Notes under the pieces: generated by a model
Database searches by the model: none
Told to the model about the DNA's origin: nothing
The model's input: the letters and a program-made list of their open reading frames with translations, nothing else
Made by a program: the position numbers and the translations under genes
NCBI GenBank assembly: GCA_964481705.1
Contig: CAYZUC010000014.1
Coordinates: 1 to 43,730 of the forward strand
From: CAYZUC01 sp964481705
GTDB lineage: Bacteria > Bacillota > Clostridia > Lachnospirales > Lachnospiraceae
Direction of reading: 5' to 3'
DNA length: 43,730 nt
Shown here: one piece after another, positions 1 to 8,868 of the stretch
Layout of the letters: each line of letters starts with the position of its first letter
Position numbering within the stretch: position 1 is the first letter of the stretch

Positions 1-149
1 AAGTGTCTTAATTTATGAGACCATTATATACAAAACAGGATTAGCTTTATAAAAAAATGGAAAATTAGTTTTGATAATGCTATACTATATCTGTCTATTG
101 TATTATGAATGACATATGAGCGAGTGAGTATTGACGTGGAGGAATTTTG

Positions 150-1481
150 ATGGAAAACTTTTATCTGAAAAGAATGAGGTTATCAAATTACAGACGATTC
201 GAAAATAAGGAAGTCGTGCTTAATCCTCAAATGAATGTTCTGGTTGGTAAGAATGCAGCTGGAAAGACTACTATTTTGGATGCAGCAACAATTATGATGG
301 GTGCTTATCTGGCAGCTTTTAAAAAGTATGTGCCAAGTAAAAATGTAGTGAATATTTTGAACAGTGATGTTTTATTAAAAGCTATAAAAATCACAAATCA
401 GGACGTAGTATATGCACCAGCAATTCAGCAGTATCCTTGTAGTGTGGAATGTCAAATGAATTGGCTCGATAAACCATTTAAGAGAATTTTGGAGAAAAAA
501 GAGGGCAGAACGAAATTTGACGGTAAGAATCCAATGCAAGATCGTGTGATTAAATGGGAGAGCGCAATCGAGAAGGCGGATGGTTCTGATCAGTCTCTTG
601 TGTTACCTTTAGTTCTTTATCTTAGTTCGGCTCGGCTTTGGAATGAGAATAAAAGTGGAGAATATGAGCAGATACCTAGTCGAATGGAGGCTTATCAGAG
701 GTGTCTTGACAAGAGAAGGAGTAGTCAGGGAGCATTTGGTTATATAAAGATATTAACCAATATGGCTGTTGAAGAAAATGATGGTAAATCGTATCCGGCT
801 TATCAGGTAATAATGGATGCTGTTAGATATAGTTTGGAAGAGGAATTGGAGAGCGGTCAGTCGGTTGTTTATTCCTCTAGGTTTGGAGAAATTGCTGTTA
901 AGAATCAGGACGGTACAGTGATACGGTTTGCGTCATTGAGCGATGGCTATAGAAATGTCATAAAAATAGTTACCGATATTGCAACGAAAATGTGTATTCT
1001 TAACCCATATCTAGGTGCAGAAGTGTTGAAACAAACGCCGGGAATTGTTGTGATTGACGAATTGGACCTAAGTCTTCATCCAACTTGGCAAAAGAGAATT
1101 GTTAGAATTCTGAAGGTTCTATTTCCTAAAGTACAGTTTATATGTGCGACTCATTCCCCTTTTATTATTCAGTCATTGGATGAGGGAGAGTTAATTGCAT
1201 TGGATTCGATCTTAGATGAAGAGTATTCAGGTCAGAGTATTGAGGATATCGCAGAGGATGTTATGAACGTTTCAATGCCACATTATAGTGAGAAAAAGGA
1301 AAAAATGTACAGAGCTGCCGATGCATATTTTAGAGCATTAAAGGAAAGCAAGTCAAAGGAACAGATTGAAAAACTCAAACAGACAATGGACTATTTATCA
1401 GCTGAGTATAGTGACAATCCAGGTTATTGTGCATTAATAAAACAGAAATATTTGGAGAGAAAAGTTGGAGTAGAGGAGTAA
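150..1481 (+). CDS. ptuA: Septu defence system ATPase PtuA
   Basis: A 443-residue ABC/AAA-type ATPase of the RecF/OLD-like group. Walker A GKNAAGKT is at residues 33-40, an ABC-signature-like LSDGYRN follows near residue 270, Walker B with catalytic Glu is VVIDELDLSLHP near residue 308, and a switch His is in ATHSPF near residue 338. An HNH nuclease gene starts 2 nt after the stop. In the Septu antiphage system such an ATPase forms a complex with an HNH nuclease and the pair degrades nucleic acid on phage infection; that role is from family knowledge. The start chosen is ATG at 150, behind GGAGG at 138-142; an in-frame TTG at 147 is too close to the site. A TATACT -10-like box lies at 81-86. 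The gene is visibly more A+T-rich than many metabolic genes here. Only 149 bp upstream are visible, so an associated retron cannot be excluded. The ATPase call is secure; the system name rests on the pairing. Confidence 0.85.
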   Translation: MENFYLKRMRLSNYRRFENKEVVLNPQMNVLVGKNAAGKTTILDAATIMMGAYLAAFKKYVPSKNVVNILNSDVLLKAIKITNQDVVYAPAIQQYPCSVECQMNWLDKPFKRILEKKEGRTKFDGKNPMQDRVIKWESAIEKADGSDQSLVLPLVLYLSSARLWNENKSGEYEQIPSRMEAYQRCLDKRRSSQGAFGYIKILTNMAVEENDGKSYPAYQVIMDAVRYSLEEELESGQSVVYSSRFGEIAVKNQDGTVIRFASLSDGYRNVIKIVTDIATKMCILNPYLGAEVLKQTPGIVVIDELDLSLHPTWQKRIVRILKVLFPKVQFICATHSPFIIQSLDEGELIALDSILDEEYSGQSIEDIAEDVMNVSMPHYSEKKEKMYRAADAYFRALKESKSKEQIEKLKQTMDYLSAEYSDNPGYCALIKQKYLERKVGVEE

Positions 1482-1482
1482 A

Positions 1483-2151
1483 ATGAGACCTGTGGATAAA
1501 GGGGAGTCCCCTGAAGTACAGTTAAAGGAATATCAGGATGCTTTGCCACATTTAGAAAAGAGAATTGGACTTTACTGTTCCTACTGTGAGATGCCCATAA
1601 AGCATGTTCCTGAGGTTGAACACATTGAAGCGAAATCATCTGGTGGGGCGGAGTTGGAATGGACTAATTTATTATTGTCCTGTAAGTATTGTAACACGAG
1701 AAAAGGAACGTTTGTGAAAGCTGGAGAAGGAGATAAATATTTATGGCCTGATCGAGATGATACGTTTCACGCATTCTCTTATCAGGAATTAATACCGGAA
1801 GTTAATTCGTATTATCTAAAGAATAAAAATGATGGAAGTTATGAAAAGGCAATTGGACTTTATCAGTTACTTAAACTAGACAACGAACCAAGGGCTGGAA
1901 GTAAAGACAGGCGCTTTTTTCAGAGAAATGAGGCTAGAAATAATGCAAAGGAAAGTAGAAGAGTCTTAAGTAAGATGCAGACAACTGAGGATCGAAAGGA
2001 TATGATGATGGCATGTATTCGCCTTGCATTAGCTACAGGGTTCTTTTCTGTGTGGATGTATGAATTTCAAGGTGAGGAGGAGTTCCGTAGAAAACTGGTC
2101 GAGGCTTATATTGGCACAAGAAAACCATGTTTTACTGAACTTTTTAGCTAA
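1483..2151 (+). CDS. ptuB: Septu defence system HNH nuclease PtuB
   Basis: A 222-residue protein with an HNH nuclease core in its first third. A CxxC pair (Cys32, Cys35) is followed by VEHIEAKS (Glu46, His47), an Asn in the TNLLLSC stretch (about residue 62) and a second CxxCN (Cys67, Cys70, Asn71), then RKG. This zinc-stabilised Cys/His layout is typical of PtuB-type HNH proteins. The rest is helical and charged with no other recognised domain. It starts 2 nt after ptuA stops, with its ribosome binding site GAGGAG at 1473-1478 inside the ptuA 3' end, so the two are translationally linked. In Septu, PtuB is the effector nuclease carried by the PtuA ATPase complex. The length fits the family and the key residues are present, so it should be active. 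A generic HNH protein of a retron-type cassette is the main alternative. Confidence 0.85.
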   Translation: MRPVDKGESPEVQLKEYQDALPHLEKRIGLYCSYCEMPIKHVPEVEHIEAKSSGGAELEWTNLLLSCKYCNTRKGTFVKAGEGDKYLWPDRDDTFHAFSYQELIPEVNSYYLKNKNDGSYEKAIGLYQLLKLDNEPRAGSKDRRFFQRNEARNNAKESRRVLSKMQTTEDRKDMMMACIRLALATGFFSVWMYEFQGEEEFRRKLVEAYIGTRKPCFTELFS

Positions 2152-2206
2152 TTTATTATATTTATATCGCTAATGAAGTAAGGTATTATGAGAATAGGAG
2201 GACATC

Positions 2207-3676
2207 ATGCCGCAAACTACAAAGTCTAACTTGCAGTCATCGGACAGGTCAGAAGAATATCAGCCGACGGAGGAATTGACCAGTCCTTTGTTTGACATGA
2301 TTCCTCCGAGATTTTTTGTTCCATTGTCTTCACCGAACCGTTTGGTTTACTGGGATTGCATACATAAGCTTTTTACAGTGATGGATTCGCAGCTTTCTTT
2401 TGGAATCGAACGAGAGATTCTGGCAGATGAGCTGCAGTTTTATTTTGAGCAGAATCAGGCAGCAGAATTTGCAGAGGAGGAGCTTGCGGGAGCGGATCCC
2501 AGGAAGAAGGCAAATGAGATGCTGCGGCTGCTGGAGAGCTATGGCTGGCTGGAGGTAGAGACGGACAAGAGCTATATTCAGCGTGTGAATTTTTATGATT
2601 ATGCAGTAAATATTATTAAGACTCTTCTGGAGATTTCCAATGGGAAGAAAGTTGAGTATCAGGGTTATATCTATGTCATCTACAGTCTGGTGAAATCCAA
2701 TACGGATCATTCGGCAGTTGTCTTACAGCAAATCATGGAAAATACAGATTTACTGATCACAGGTCTAAAGAACCTGAATTCCAACATCAAACATTATATT
2801 GACGAGCTTACGCGTCATAAGACGGTGGCTGAGATTATGAATGCGTTGTTTAATGATTATATTACAAACATCGTGGACAAGGCGTACCATCGACTTTTGA
2901 CCTCCGATAATGTATCAAAGTTTCGGCCTGAGATTATGGAGCGCCTGGAAAGTCACAGCCGTAGTAAGTCTTATATTTCACAGACCTCAGAGGAACTTGC
3001 TGCTTTACGTGAAATCCCCATAGAGAGTGCAGAGGAACTGACTTATCAGTATTTACATGAGATTATTGAAGCATTTCGAAACATGGATGATATTCTGGCA
3101 GAGATTAACCAGAAGAATACACAGTATCAGAGAGCGGCTATTAATCGTGCGAAATTTCTTCTGGCTGGAAGTGAGGATGTCAGAGGACAGCTGAAGGAGG
3201 TTTTGTTCTATTTGAATGAACAGATTAACGAACGGAATCTGGATTTGAATGGGATTTATGAGATAGAGTATGTTGATCAGCTGGTACGTTTGTTTGGAAG
3301 TAGTTTTTTGGATGAAAAGTCTTTTTACAGTCCGATTGAAGGGAAGAAGGAATTCCATCCACAGGAGCTTGAAGAGACAGAGCCGGATTTGCTGCTGCGT
3401 CAGGACAAGCTGAGACGTATGACAGAAAAGATGCAGAGGATTCTTAGTCCCGAGCGAATTGAGAGCTACGTGAAGCGTCAGATGGGAGAGCGTAACCAGA
3501 TACGTGCATCCGAGCTTCCGTTGGAAACAATAGAGGATTTTATGAAAGTAATCTATATCCGATTATATGGAACACGAAAGAATATGGGCTATCATGTAGA
3601 GAGAGAAAAGGACAAGCTACATTCTTATGATAAGTACCGTTTTCCAGATTATACGATTCAGAAGAAGGAGAAGTAG
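2207..3676 (+). CDS. jetA: Wadjet anti-plasmid system protein JetA
   Basis: A 489-residue soluble, mostly helical protein with the JetA family pattern: an N-terminal FDMIPPRFFVPLSSPNR segment, long helices with many Glu/Arg/Leu, and a basic C terminus. It opens a four-gene operon in the order jetA-jetB-jetC-jetD. In Wadjet, JetA is the kleisin-like subunit that bridges the SMC-like JetC dimer with the JetB KITE-like subunit. The complex extrudes DNA loops and cleaves small circular DNA such as plasmids. The start at 2207 follows AGGAGGA at 2196-2202. The following gene begins 3 nt after the stop. JetA has few invariant residues, so the assignment leans on the operon as well as general family resemblance. 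The Wadjet subtype was not determined from sequence alone. Confidence 0.85.
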   Translation: MPQTTKSNLQSSDRSEEYQPTEELTSPLFDMIPPRFFVPLSSPNRLVYWDCIHKLFTVMDSQLSFGIEREILADELQFYFEQNQAAEFAEEELAGADPRKKANEMLRLLESYGWLEVETDKSYIQRVNFYDYAVNIIKTLLEISNGKKVEYQGYIYVIYSLVKSNTDHSAVVLQQIMENTDLLITGLKNLNSNIKHYIDELTRHKTVAEIMNALFNDYITNIVDKAYHRLLTSDNVSKFRPEIMERLESHSRSKSYISQTSEELAALREIPIESAEELTYQYLHEIIEAFRNMDDILAEINQKNTQYQRAAINRAKFLLAGSEDVRGQLKEVLFYLNEQINERNLDLNGIYEIEYVDQLVRLFGSSFLDEKSFYSPIEGKKEFHPQELEETEPDLLLRQDKLRRMTEKMQRILSPERIESYVKRQMGERNQIRASELPLETIEDFMKVIYIRLYGTRKNMGYHVEREKDKLHSYDKYRFPDYTIQKKEK

Positions 3677-3679
3677 GCG

Positions 3680-4294
3680 ATGAATCTTCTAGAGGGAATG
3701 CTGCAAAGAGATCAGGATGAGTTTCGCAGAATTTGTAATAAAATGATTAATATTTGCTTTTTATGCAAGCAGAACGAAACGACGAAATCCGATTATTATT
3801 TTGTGATAAAGTACAAGGATAAATTTGAGGACCTGTTAGGGGCACTGGGTTACCGAATCGAAATCAATGAAGAGTATGGAGTGATTCAGCTTACCAACGG
3901 GTTAAATACGAATCGTCAGAATCTAAAGCTGTATGAATCGATTATTCTGCTGCTGCTTCGGATTCTTTTTGATGAGAAAAAAAGAGAGCTGTCGATGTCG
4001 GATGAGGTGATTGTCAATCTCGGAGATATTCAGGACAAATTTTTAAGCTTAAAGATACGCGACAAGATGATTGATAAAACCACGATGGGAAATACGCTTC
4101 GTATGCTGAGGAGATATCAGCTCGTAGAGCTCTTGGACTCTGACTTAAAAAGTGAGGAATCGCGTATTTTGATATACAATTCGATTCTGATGGCAGTGCG
4201 TGTTGAGGATATTAAAATGGTATTCGAGAAGATAGAGACTTATCGAAGGGGGAATCGAAACGATGAAGAAATTGACGAGACTGAAACTGATTAA
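3680..4294 (+). CDS. jetB: Wadjet system protein JetB (DUF4194-like)
   Basis: A 204-residue protein resembling the DUF4194/JetB group, which is related to MukE and KITE winged-helix subunits of SMC complexes. No catalytic motif is visible. It has N-terminal helices and central segments rich in Leu and Arg (for example SIILLLLRILFDEKKREL) that fit a winged-helix fold. The final 32 bases overlap the start of jetC, so the two are translationally coupled. JetB is expected to bind the JetA kleisin and help load the JetC motor on DNA. Start ATG 3680 lies 3 nt after the jetA stop, with GAAGGAG at 3664-3670 within the jetA 3' end. Identification depends on position between jetA and jetC and on the matching length. 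Confidence 0.85.
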   Translation: MNLLEGMLQRDQDEFRRICNKMINICFLCKQNETTKSDYYFVIKYKDKFEDLLGALGYRIEINEEYGVIQLTNGLNTNRQNLKLYESIILLLLRILFDEKKRELSMSDEVIVNLGDIQDKFLSLKIRDKMIDKTTMGNTLRMLRRYQLVELLDSDLKSEESRILIYNSILMAVRVEDIKMVFEKIETYRRGNRNDEEIDETETD

Positions 4295-7200
4295 CTGGCA
4301 TCGATTTTCAGATGTAACAATTGATTTTGGCGATTCCACGTTGCTGTCCGGTGAAAACGGAGCGGGTAAGTCTACCTTGTTAGACGCAATTCAGTTTGTG
4401 ATTACGTGTTCAGCGAATCATTTTAATAAAGCTGCTCATGACAATGGAAAGCGTAAGCTGACGGGATATATCCGGTGTAAGACAGGAAGAGAGAATCATC
4501 CTTACGAACGTACAGGGGAGATTAGTGCCCATATTGCTTTGGAATTCTATGAGGAGAGTAAGAAGCAGTATTTTGTTGTTGGTGCAGTGATTGATTCTGC
4601 GACGGAGGGTCAGGAAACGGTTGTCAGGTATCTGATGGATAATTGCATGTTGACCGAAGAGATGTTTAAGAACGGAAAAACTCCCAGGACCATTACGGAA
4701 TTTCGTACCTTTAACAATAAAAATATTAAGACCTTTGCAAAAACGAATGCAGAGGCTAAGAAAATGCTCAAGCAGCGTTTTGGCAGACTGGAGGACAAAT
4801 TCTTTCAGCTGATTCCCAAGGCATTGGCGTTTAAACCGATTGATGATATTAAGGATTTTGTATACTCCTATGTGTTAGATGAAAAGGAGGTAAATATCGA
4901 TACGCTTCGGGAAAATGTCAGAAGCTATCAGGAGCTTGAAAAGACACTGGAGGGTGTGAAACGCAGGATTGAGAAGCTGGGAGAGATTGAGCAGCTTCAT
5001 AAATCTGTGACGGATTGTATGGAATCTGACAAAATGTATGAGTATTATCTTGCACAGTCAGATTTGGATATCATGGAGGAACAGATTCGAAAACTGTCCG
5101 ATAAAATCAAATCAGAAAAATATCGTCATGGAGTGTTGACCAGTGCTCAGCTTGATCTGCAGAAGGAATATAATGATAAGAATGAGATATGTACGAATCT
5201 TCTGGTGGAAATGCGTGAGAATAAGGAATTTCAGGTACTGGAAGAACAAAAAAGAAAGTTGGGTGAGCTGGAGGAAAGACAGAGTCTGCAGACAGAGGAG
5301 CGAAAGCAGCTGTTAGTGAGTGCAAGGGCGGCTTTGCAGAAATCAAACCACTTACTACAGATTCCGGATGTTGATGCATGTATGGTTCAGTATGAGGATA
5401 TGCTTCGCAATCTGAAGGACATACAAGATGTCACTGCAGTTACGGAAATGGTTGACAGGGTTATTCAGTATAAAAAGGTTATGTATAAAAGGCTGCAGAA
5501 GAGACTGTTGGAACTGCAGGGGGAAATAACGGAGCTTTCTGAGAAAGCAATGGGATTGAAACAGAAGGTGAAGGAGTTGGAACGTCAGCGTTTTTCCTAT
5601 CCACCAGCGGTTGGCCTGTTGCGCGAGAAGATAGGCCAGGAGTTCTTGCGTATTGGCAGAGTGTCAGAACCAAAGGTTTTGTGTGAGCTGTTGGAAATTG
5701 CTAATGAAAAATGGCGAAATGCAGTAGAGGGATATTTGAATACACAACGTTTTTATATATTGGTAGAGCCGGAACACTTTGATATCGCACTGGGTGTCTA
5801 TGAAAAGCTCAGAAAGGAGCATAAGGTTTACGGAGTAGGATTGATTAATACCGGAATGCTGGATGCCTATGATACGGTTGCAGCAGATAGTCTTGCTTCT
5901 ATGGTCGAATCGAAAAATCTATATGCAAGACGTTATATCAACATGATTCTGGGCAAGGTGCATATCTGTGACAGAATCGAGGAGTTGAAGAAGCACGAGG
6001 TTTCCATTACTGCGAATTGTATGCGTTATCAGAATCATGTAGCGAGCGCGATTAAGCCTTCTATTTATGAAGTTCCGTTTATTGGTAAGAATGCGGTTCG
6101 GATTCAGCTGCAGCAGGCGAAGGAGGAGCTGGACAGACTTGCTTTGTTGAAAAAAGAGCTGTCAGAGAAAGAAGCTGCCATTCAGAAGAATCTCGAGTAC
6201 TTGGATACAGAGTCCGATGTGGATGTGAAATATAAGCTGCCTATTCTATCAGAGCTTAGAAGAACTTGTATTGCGGTCGAAAAATGCAGAGAAGAAACGG
6301 AAAAGCTGGAGCAGCATTGTTCCTTTATTGAAAAGAAGATACGTGTTGAGGAGCTGCAGGCTGAGTGTAGAAGACTGCAGGAAGAGGTATCAAAGAGGGA
6401 TCGTGAAATAGGTTTCTGTGAGAAGACGATTGCGGATACAGAGCATGCCGTGATAGATGCAGAGGCAGAAAAAACAGCCCGACAGGGAATGGTTGCAGAG
6501 CTTTCGGCAGAGGCAGGTGATGCTGTCTTGATCTGGAAGCGTGACTATGAGAAACAGACCACGGACAAAACCTATGAACAGTTTCGGTTTAATTTTGACA
6601 AACGCCGCAAAGCAAATAAGACGATTCAGGATAATGTGGCTGCTAAAATGGTAGCTGCAATGATTGATTTTAAAACCGCATTTGATTTTGGTGCCGGTGC
6701 GACCTATGAAGCATTTCCGGAATACGCCGCAGTTCAGGATCGTTTGGTGAATTCGGAGCTTTTGAGTTATGAGGACAAGGTGACGAAGGCAAGAATGTCT
6801 GCAGAAGAGGAGTTTCGGGAGCAGTTCCTGTCAAAGCTGCAGGAGAATATGAAGCAGGCACAGGGAGAATTTAAGGAACTCAACAAGGCATTGCGGGATA
6901 TTACCTTTAGCAATGAACGATATGAATTTCTCTTTTTACCCAGCAGGAAATACAGTAAGTATTATGAAATGATTATGGATGATTTTAATATCGTTCAGGG
7001 AGAGTCCATTTTTAGTGGCATTTTTCACGAGAATCATAAGGAAGTCATTGATGAGCTATTTACCAGACTTGCATTAGACCAGGATAATGGTGTCAGAACA
7101 TTGGATGAATTTACGGATTATCGTACTTATATGGACTATGATATTAAAATTCTGCATGAGGATGGGAATTATTCTCTGTATTCCAAGGTATGTGAAGAGA

Positions 7201-7523
7201 AGAGTGGAGGAGAGACGCAGACTCCGTTTTATGTGACGGTCGCGGCTTCCTTTGTTCAGCTTTACAGCAATAATATTGGTGGGGAAGCAATTGGACTTGT
7301 GATGTTTGATGAGGCATTCAATAACATGGATGATGAAAGAATCGGTGGAGTCTTGGAATTTCTGAACCGGCTGCCATTACAGATGATTATTGCTGCACCA
7401 CCGGATAAAATTCAATACATCGGTCCAAAAATGGAGGAGACACTTCTTGTTTTAACAGATGATAGGGTAAGCTTTGTAGAGGAGTATCATTATGATGTTG
7501 TGGGAAAAGCAAATATTAAATAA
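4263..7523 (+). CDS. jetC: Wadjet SMC-like ATPase JetC
   Basis: A 1086-residue SMC/MukB/Rad50-like ATPase. Walker A GENGAGKST is at residues 30-38 in the N-terminal head. Two long coiled-coil regions rich in Glu, Lys, Leu and Gln (about 215-440 and 620-800) flank a central hinge-like domain (about 450-610). The C-terminal head carries the signature EKSGGETQ (Ser near 981) and Walker B VMFDEAFNNMDDER with Asp1016 and Glu1017. All ATPase residues are intact. In Wadjet, JetC drives ATP-dependent loop extrusion that lets the complex measure and cut small circular DNA. It overlaps jetB by 32 bp and jetD by 32 bp. The start at 4263 follows GAAGGGGGAA about 9 nt upstream. The order and composition of the operon make this a confident call. 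Confidence 0.93.
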   Translation: MKKLTRLKLINWHRFSDVTIDFGDSTLLSGENGAGKSTLLDAIQFVITCSANHFNKAAHDNGKRKLTGYIRCKTGRENHPYERTGEISAHIALEFYEESKKQYFVVGAVIDSATEGQETVVRYLMDNCMLTEEMFKNGKTPRTITEFRTFNNKNIKTFAKTNAEAKKMLKQRFGRLEDKFFQLIPKALAFKPIDDIKDFVYSYVLDEKEVNIDTLRENVRSYQELEKTLEGVKRRIEKLGEIEQLHKSVTDCMESDKMYEYYLAQSDLDIMEEQIRKLSDKIKSEKYRHGVLTSAQLDLQKEYNDKNEICTNLLVEMRENKEFQVLEEQKRKLGELEERQSLQTEERKQLLVSARAALQKSNHLLQIPDVDACMVQYEDMLRNLKDIQDVTAVTEMVDRVIQYKKVMYKRLQKRLLELQGEITELSEKAMGLKQKVKELERQRFSYPPAVGLLREKIGQEFLRIGRVSEPKVLCELLEIANEKWRNAVEGYLNTQRFYILVEPEHFDIALGVYEKLRKEHKVYGVGLINTGMLDAYDTVAADSLASMVESKNLYARRYINMILGKVHICDRIEELKKHEVSITANCMRYQNHVASAIKPSIYEVPFIGKNAVRIQLQQAKEELDRLALLKKELSEKEAAIQKNLEYLDTESDVDVKYKLPILSELRRTCIAVEKCREETEKLEQHCSFIEKKIRVEELQAECRRLQEEVSKRDREIGFCEKTIADTEHAVIDAEAEKTARQGMVAELSAEAGDAVLIWKRDYEKQTTDKTYEQFRFNFDKRRKANKTIQDNVAAKMVAAMIDFKTAFDFGAGATYEAFPEYAAVQDRLVNSELLSYEDKVTKARMSAEEEFREQFLSKLQENMKQAQGEFKELNKALRDITFSNERYEFLFLPSRKYSKYYEMIMDDFNIVQGESIFSGIFHENHKEVIDELFTRLALDQDNGVRTLDEFTDYRTYMDYDIKILHEDGNYSLYSKVCEEKSGGETQTPFYVTVAASFVQLYSNNIGGEAIGLVMFDEAFNNMDDERIGGVLEFLNRLPLQMIIAAPPDKIQYIGPKMEETLLVLTDDRVSFVEEYHYDVVGKANIK

Positions 7524-8706
7524 GCTGCTGGATTCCTATGAGGGCAGTAAGCTTTCGAGAGGCGAGAATCAGATAAGCGTCCATATAGCGTATGTGTTTC
7601 AGAAGAAGAGTATTCCGGAATATTTTGATGAAAGCTCTACGGCTTATGAGGAGATACATGCGGTAGTCAGACAGCTTCAAGAACGTGGCTTTATCAGAGT
7701 AGAATGGAAGAATAACAAGCCGAATCATATTATTCATCGATTGATTTTGTGTGAGGATATGATTCCAGAAGTGTATACCTACCTGAAGCGCATACCAAAA
7801 GCAAATAGGGAGGTAACAACGCTTGATATTCTGAAACAAATGCAGAAGGAGGGTCTGGCGTCACTTACGGAATCCTTTGTCGTGCGTATGATACAGCGGA
7901 TTCAGGAGGGAAAGACGGTGCGGGAGTATTTGATGCTAGAGGATACAAAGGAAACGAAAGCATTGATTCATGCGCTAAACCGGACAGAACAGAACACAGA
8001 AGAGTGCTTTATTCGTGAGTTCTCCATTCGGATTTTTCATGACAGCAAGCGATATGAGATGTTGATTCCTAAGATATGCAGGATTTTCCGGGAGGAGAAT
8101 GACGATTATGAGAATCAGGAAAATGATGAGATTCTTTCGGAGTATCAGATTTATCATACTCCAAGCTATGTTTATCTGAAGGGAGATGTACGACTGGAGA
8201 GAAGTGGTCAATCGGTTGATGTAAATGTGTTTGAAGAAGGCTTCGGATTTGCGGTAAATAATCAGAATCTGTTTGATCTGCAGGTGACGGCAGACCATGA
8301 GATCAAGGAGGTCTATACCATAGAGAATCTGACTACCTTTTTCCGTTTTCGTAAAGAAAACAGTTTGATTATATATCTTGGTGGATATCATAATCATGTC
8401 AGGAGAGCCTTGCTTGAAAAGATATATGAAGCGTTTCCAATAGCTGCTTATTATCACTTTGGAGATATAGATGCAGGCGGATTTCAGATTTATTATCATC
8501 TAAGAGAAAAGACTGGAATTCCTTTTCAAACCTATTGTATGGATTTACGGACGCTTCAACAGTACGAAAGCTTTGGTAAAAAGCTGACGGATCATGATGT
8601 TACTCGTCTGCAGAAGCTAATGAACACAAAGATGGGTGCCGAGGAAAAAGAATGTGCCGAATACATGGTGGAGCATCGAGTAAAGCTGGAACAAGAATGC
8701 ATTTGA
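7492..8706 (+). CDS. jetD: Wadjet nuclease subunit JetD (TOPRIM-like)
   Basis: A 404-residue protein with an N-terminal winged-helix-like region and a C-terminal TOPRIM-like domain related to topoisomerase VI subunit A (DUF3322/DUF2220 group). The metal-binding motif is visible as HFGDIDAGGF, with Asp325 and Asp327, preceded by the strand LIIYLGGYHNH. In Wadjet, JetD is the subunit that cleaves the plasmid DNA captured by the JetABC motor. The ATG at 7492 has AGAGGAG at 7478-7484 inside jetC, and a second ATG at 7495 is also possible. The reading frame overlaps jetC by 32 bp. The gene appears full length with catalytic acidic residues intact, so the whole operon looks functional. Confidence 0.9.
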   Translation: MMLWEKQILNKLLDSYEGSKLSRGENQISVHIAYVFQKKSIPEYFDESSTAYEEIHAVVRQLQERGFIRVEWKNNKPNHIIHRLILCEDMIPEVYTYLKRIPKANREVTTLDILKQMQKEGLASLTESFVVRMIQRIQEGKTVREYLMLEDTKETKALIHALNRTEQNTEECFIREFSIRIFHDSKRYEMLIPKICRIFREENDDYENQENDEILSEYQIYHTPSYVYLKGDVRLERSGQSVDVNVFEEGFGFAVNNQNLFDLQVTADHEIKEVYTIENLTTFFRFRKENSLIIYLGGYHNHVRRALLEKIYEAFPIAAYYHFGDIDAGGFQIYYHLREKTGIPFQTYCMDLRTLQQYESFGKKLTDHDVTRLQKLMNTKMGAEEKECAEYMVEHRVKLEQECI

Positions 8707-8812
8707 ATAGTACGAAAATAATTAAAACACTTCAAATAAGGCAGACATTTTAAGCTTCGCGCCAGCACTTGCTGAATTTATAAAGAAATAACGTGTATTA
8801 TTTAGAAAAATG

Positions 8813-8821
8813 TGGTATTAT
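8813..8821 (+). promoter_or_regulatory. Extended -10 promoter element for the C1A protease gene
   Basis: TG-G-TATTAT at 8813-8821 fits an extended -10 element. No good -35 is seen 17 bp upstream. It lies 48 bp before the protease start codon and after the jetD stop at 8706. No hairpin terminator is seen between jetD and this site. Confidence 0.4.
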
Positions 8822-8868
8822 GAGAAGGTACTTGTTACAAATTACTTATGGTAATGGAGGGATAGTGA

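Noticed and set aside
2161..2189. TTTATA-17-TATTAT as the promoter of jetABCD
   Set aside because: The predicted start would fall on the jetA ribosome binding site, so it is unlikely to be the main promoter.
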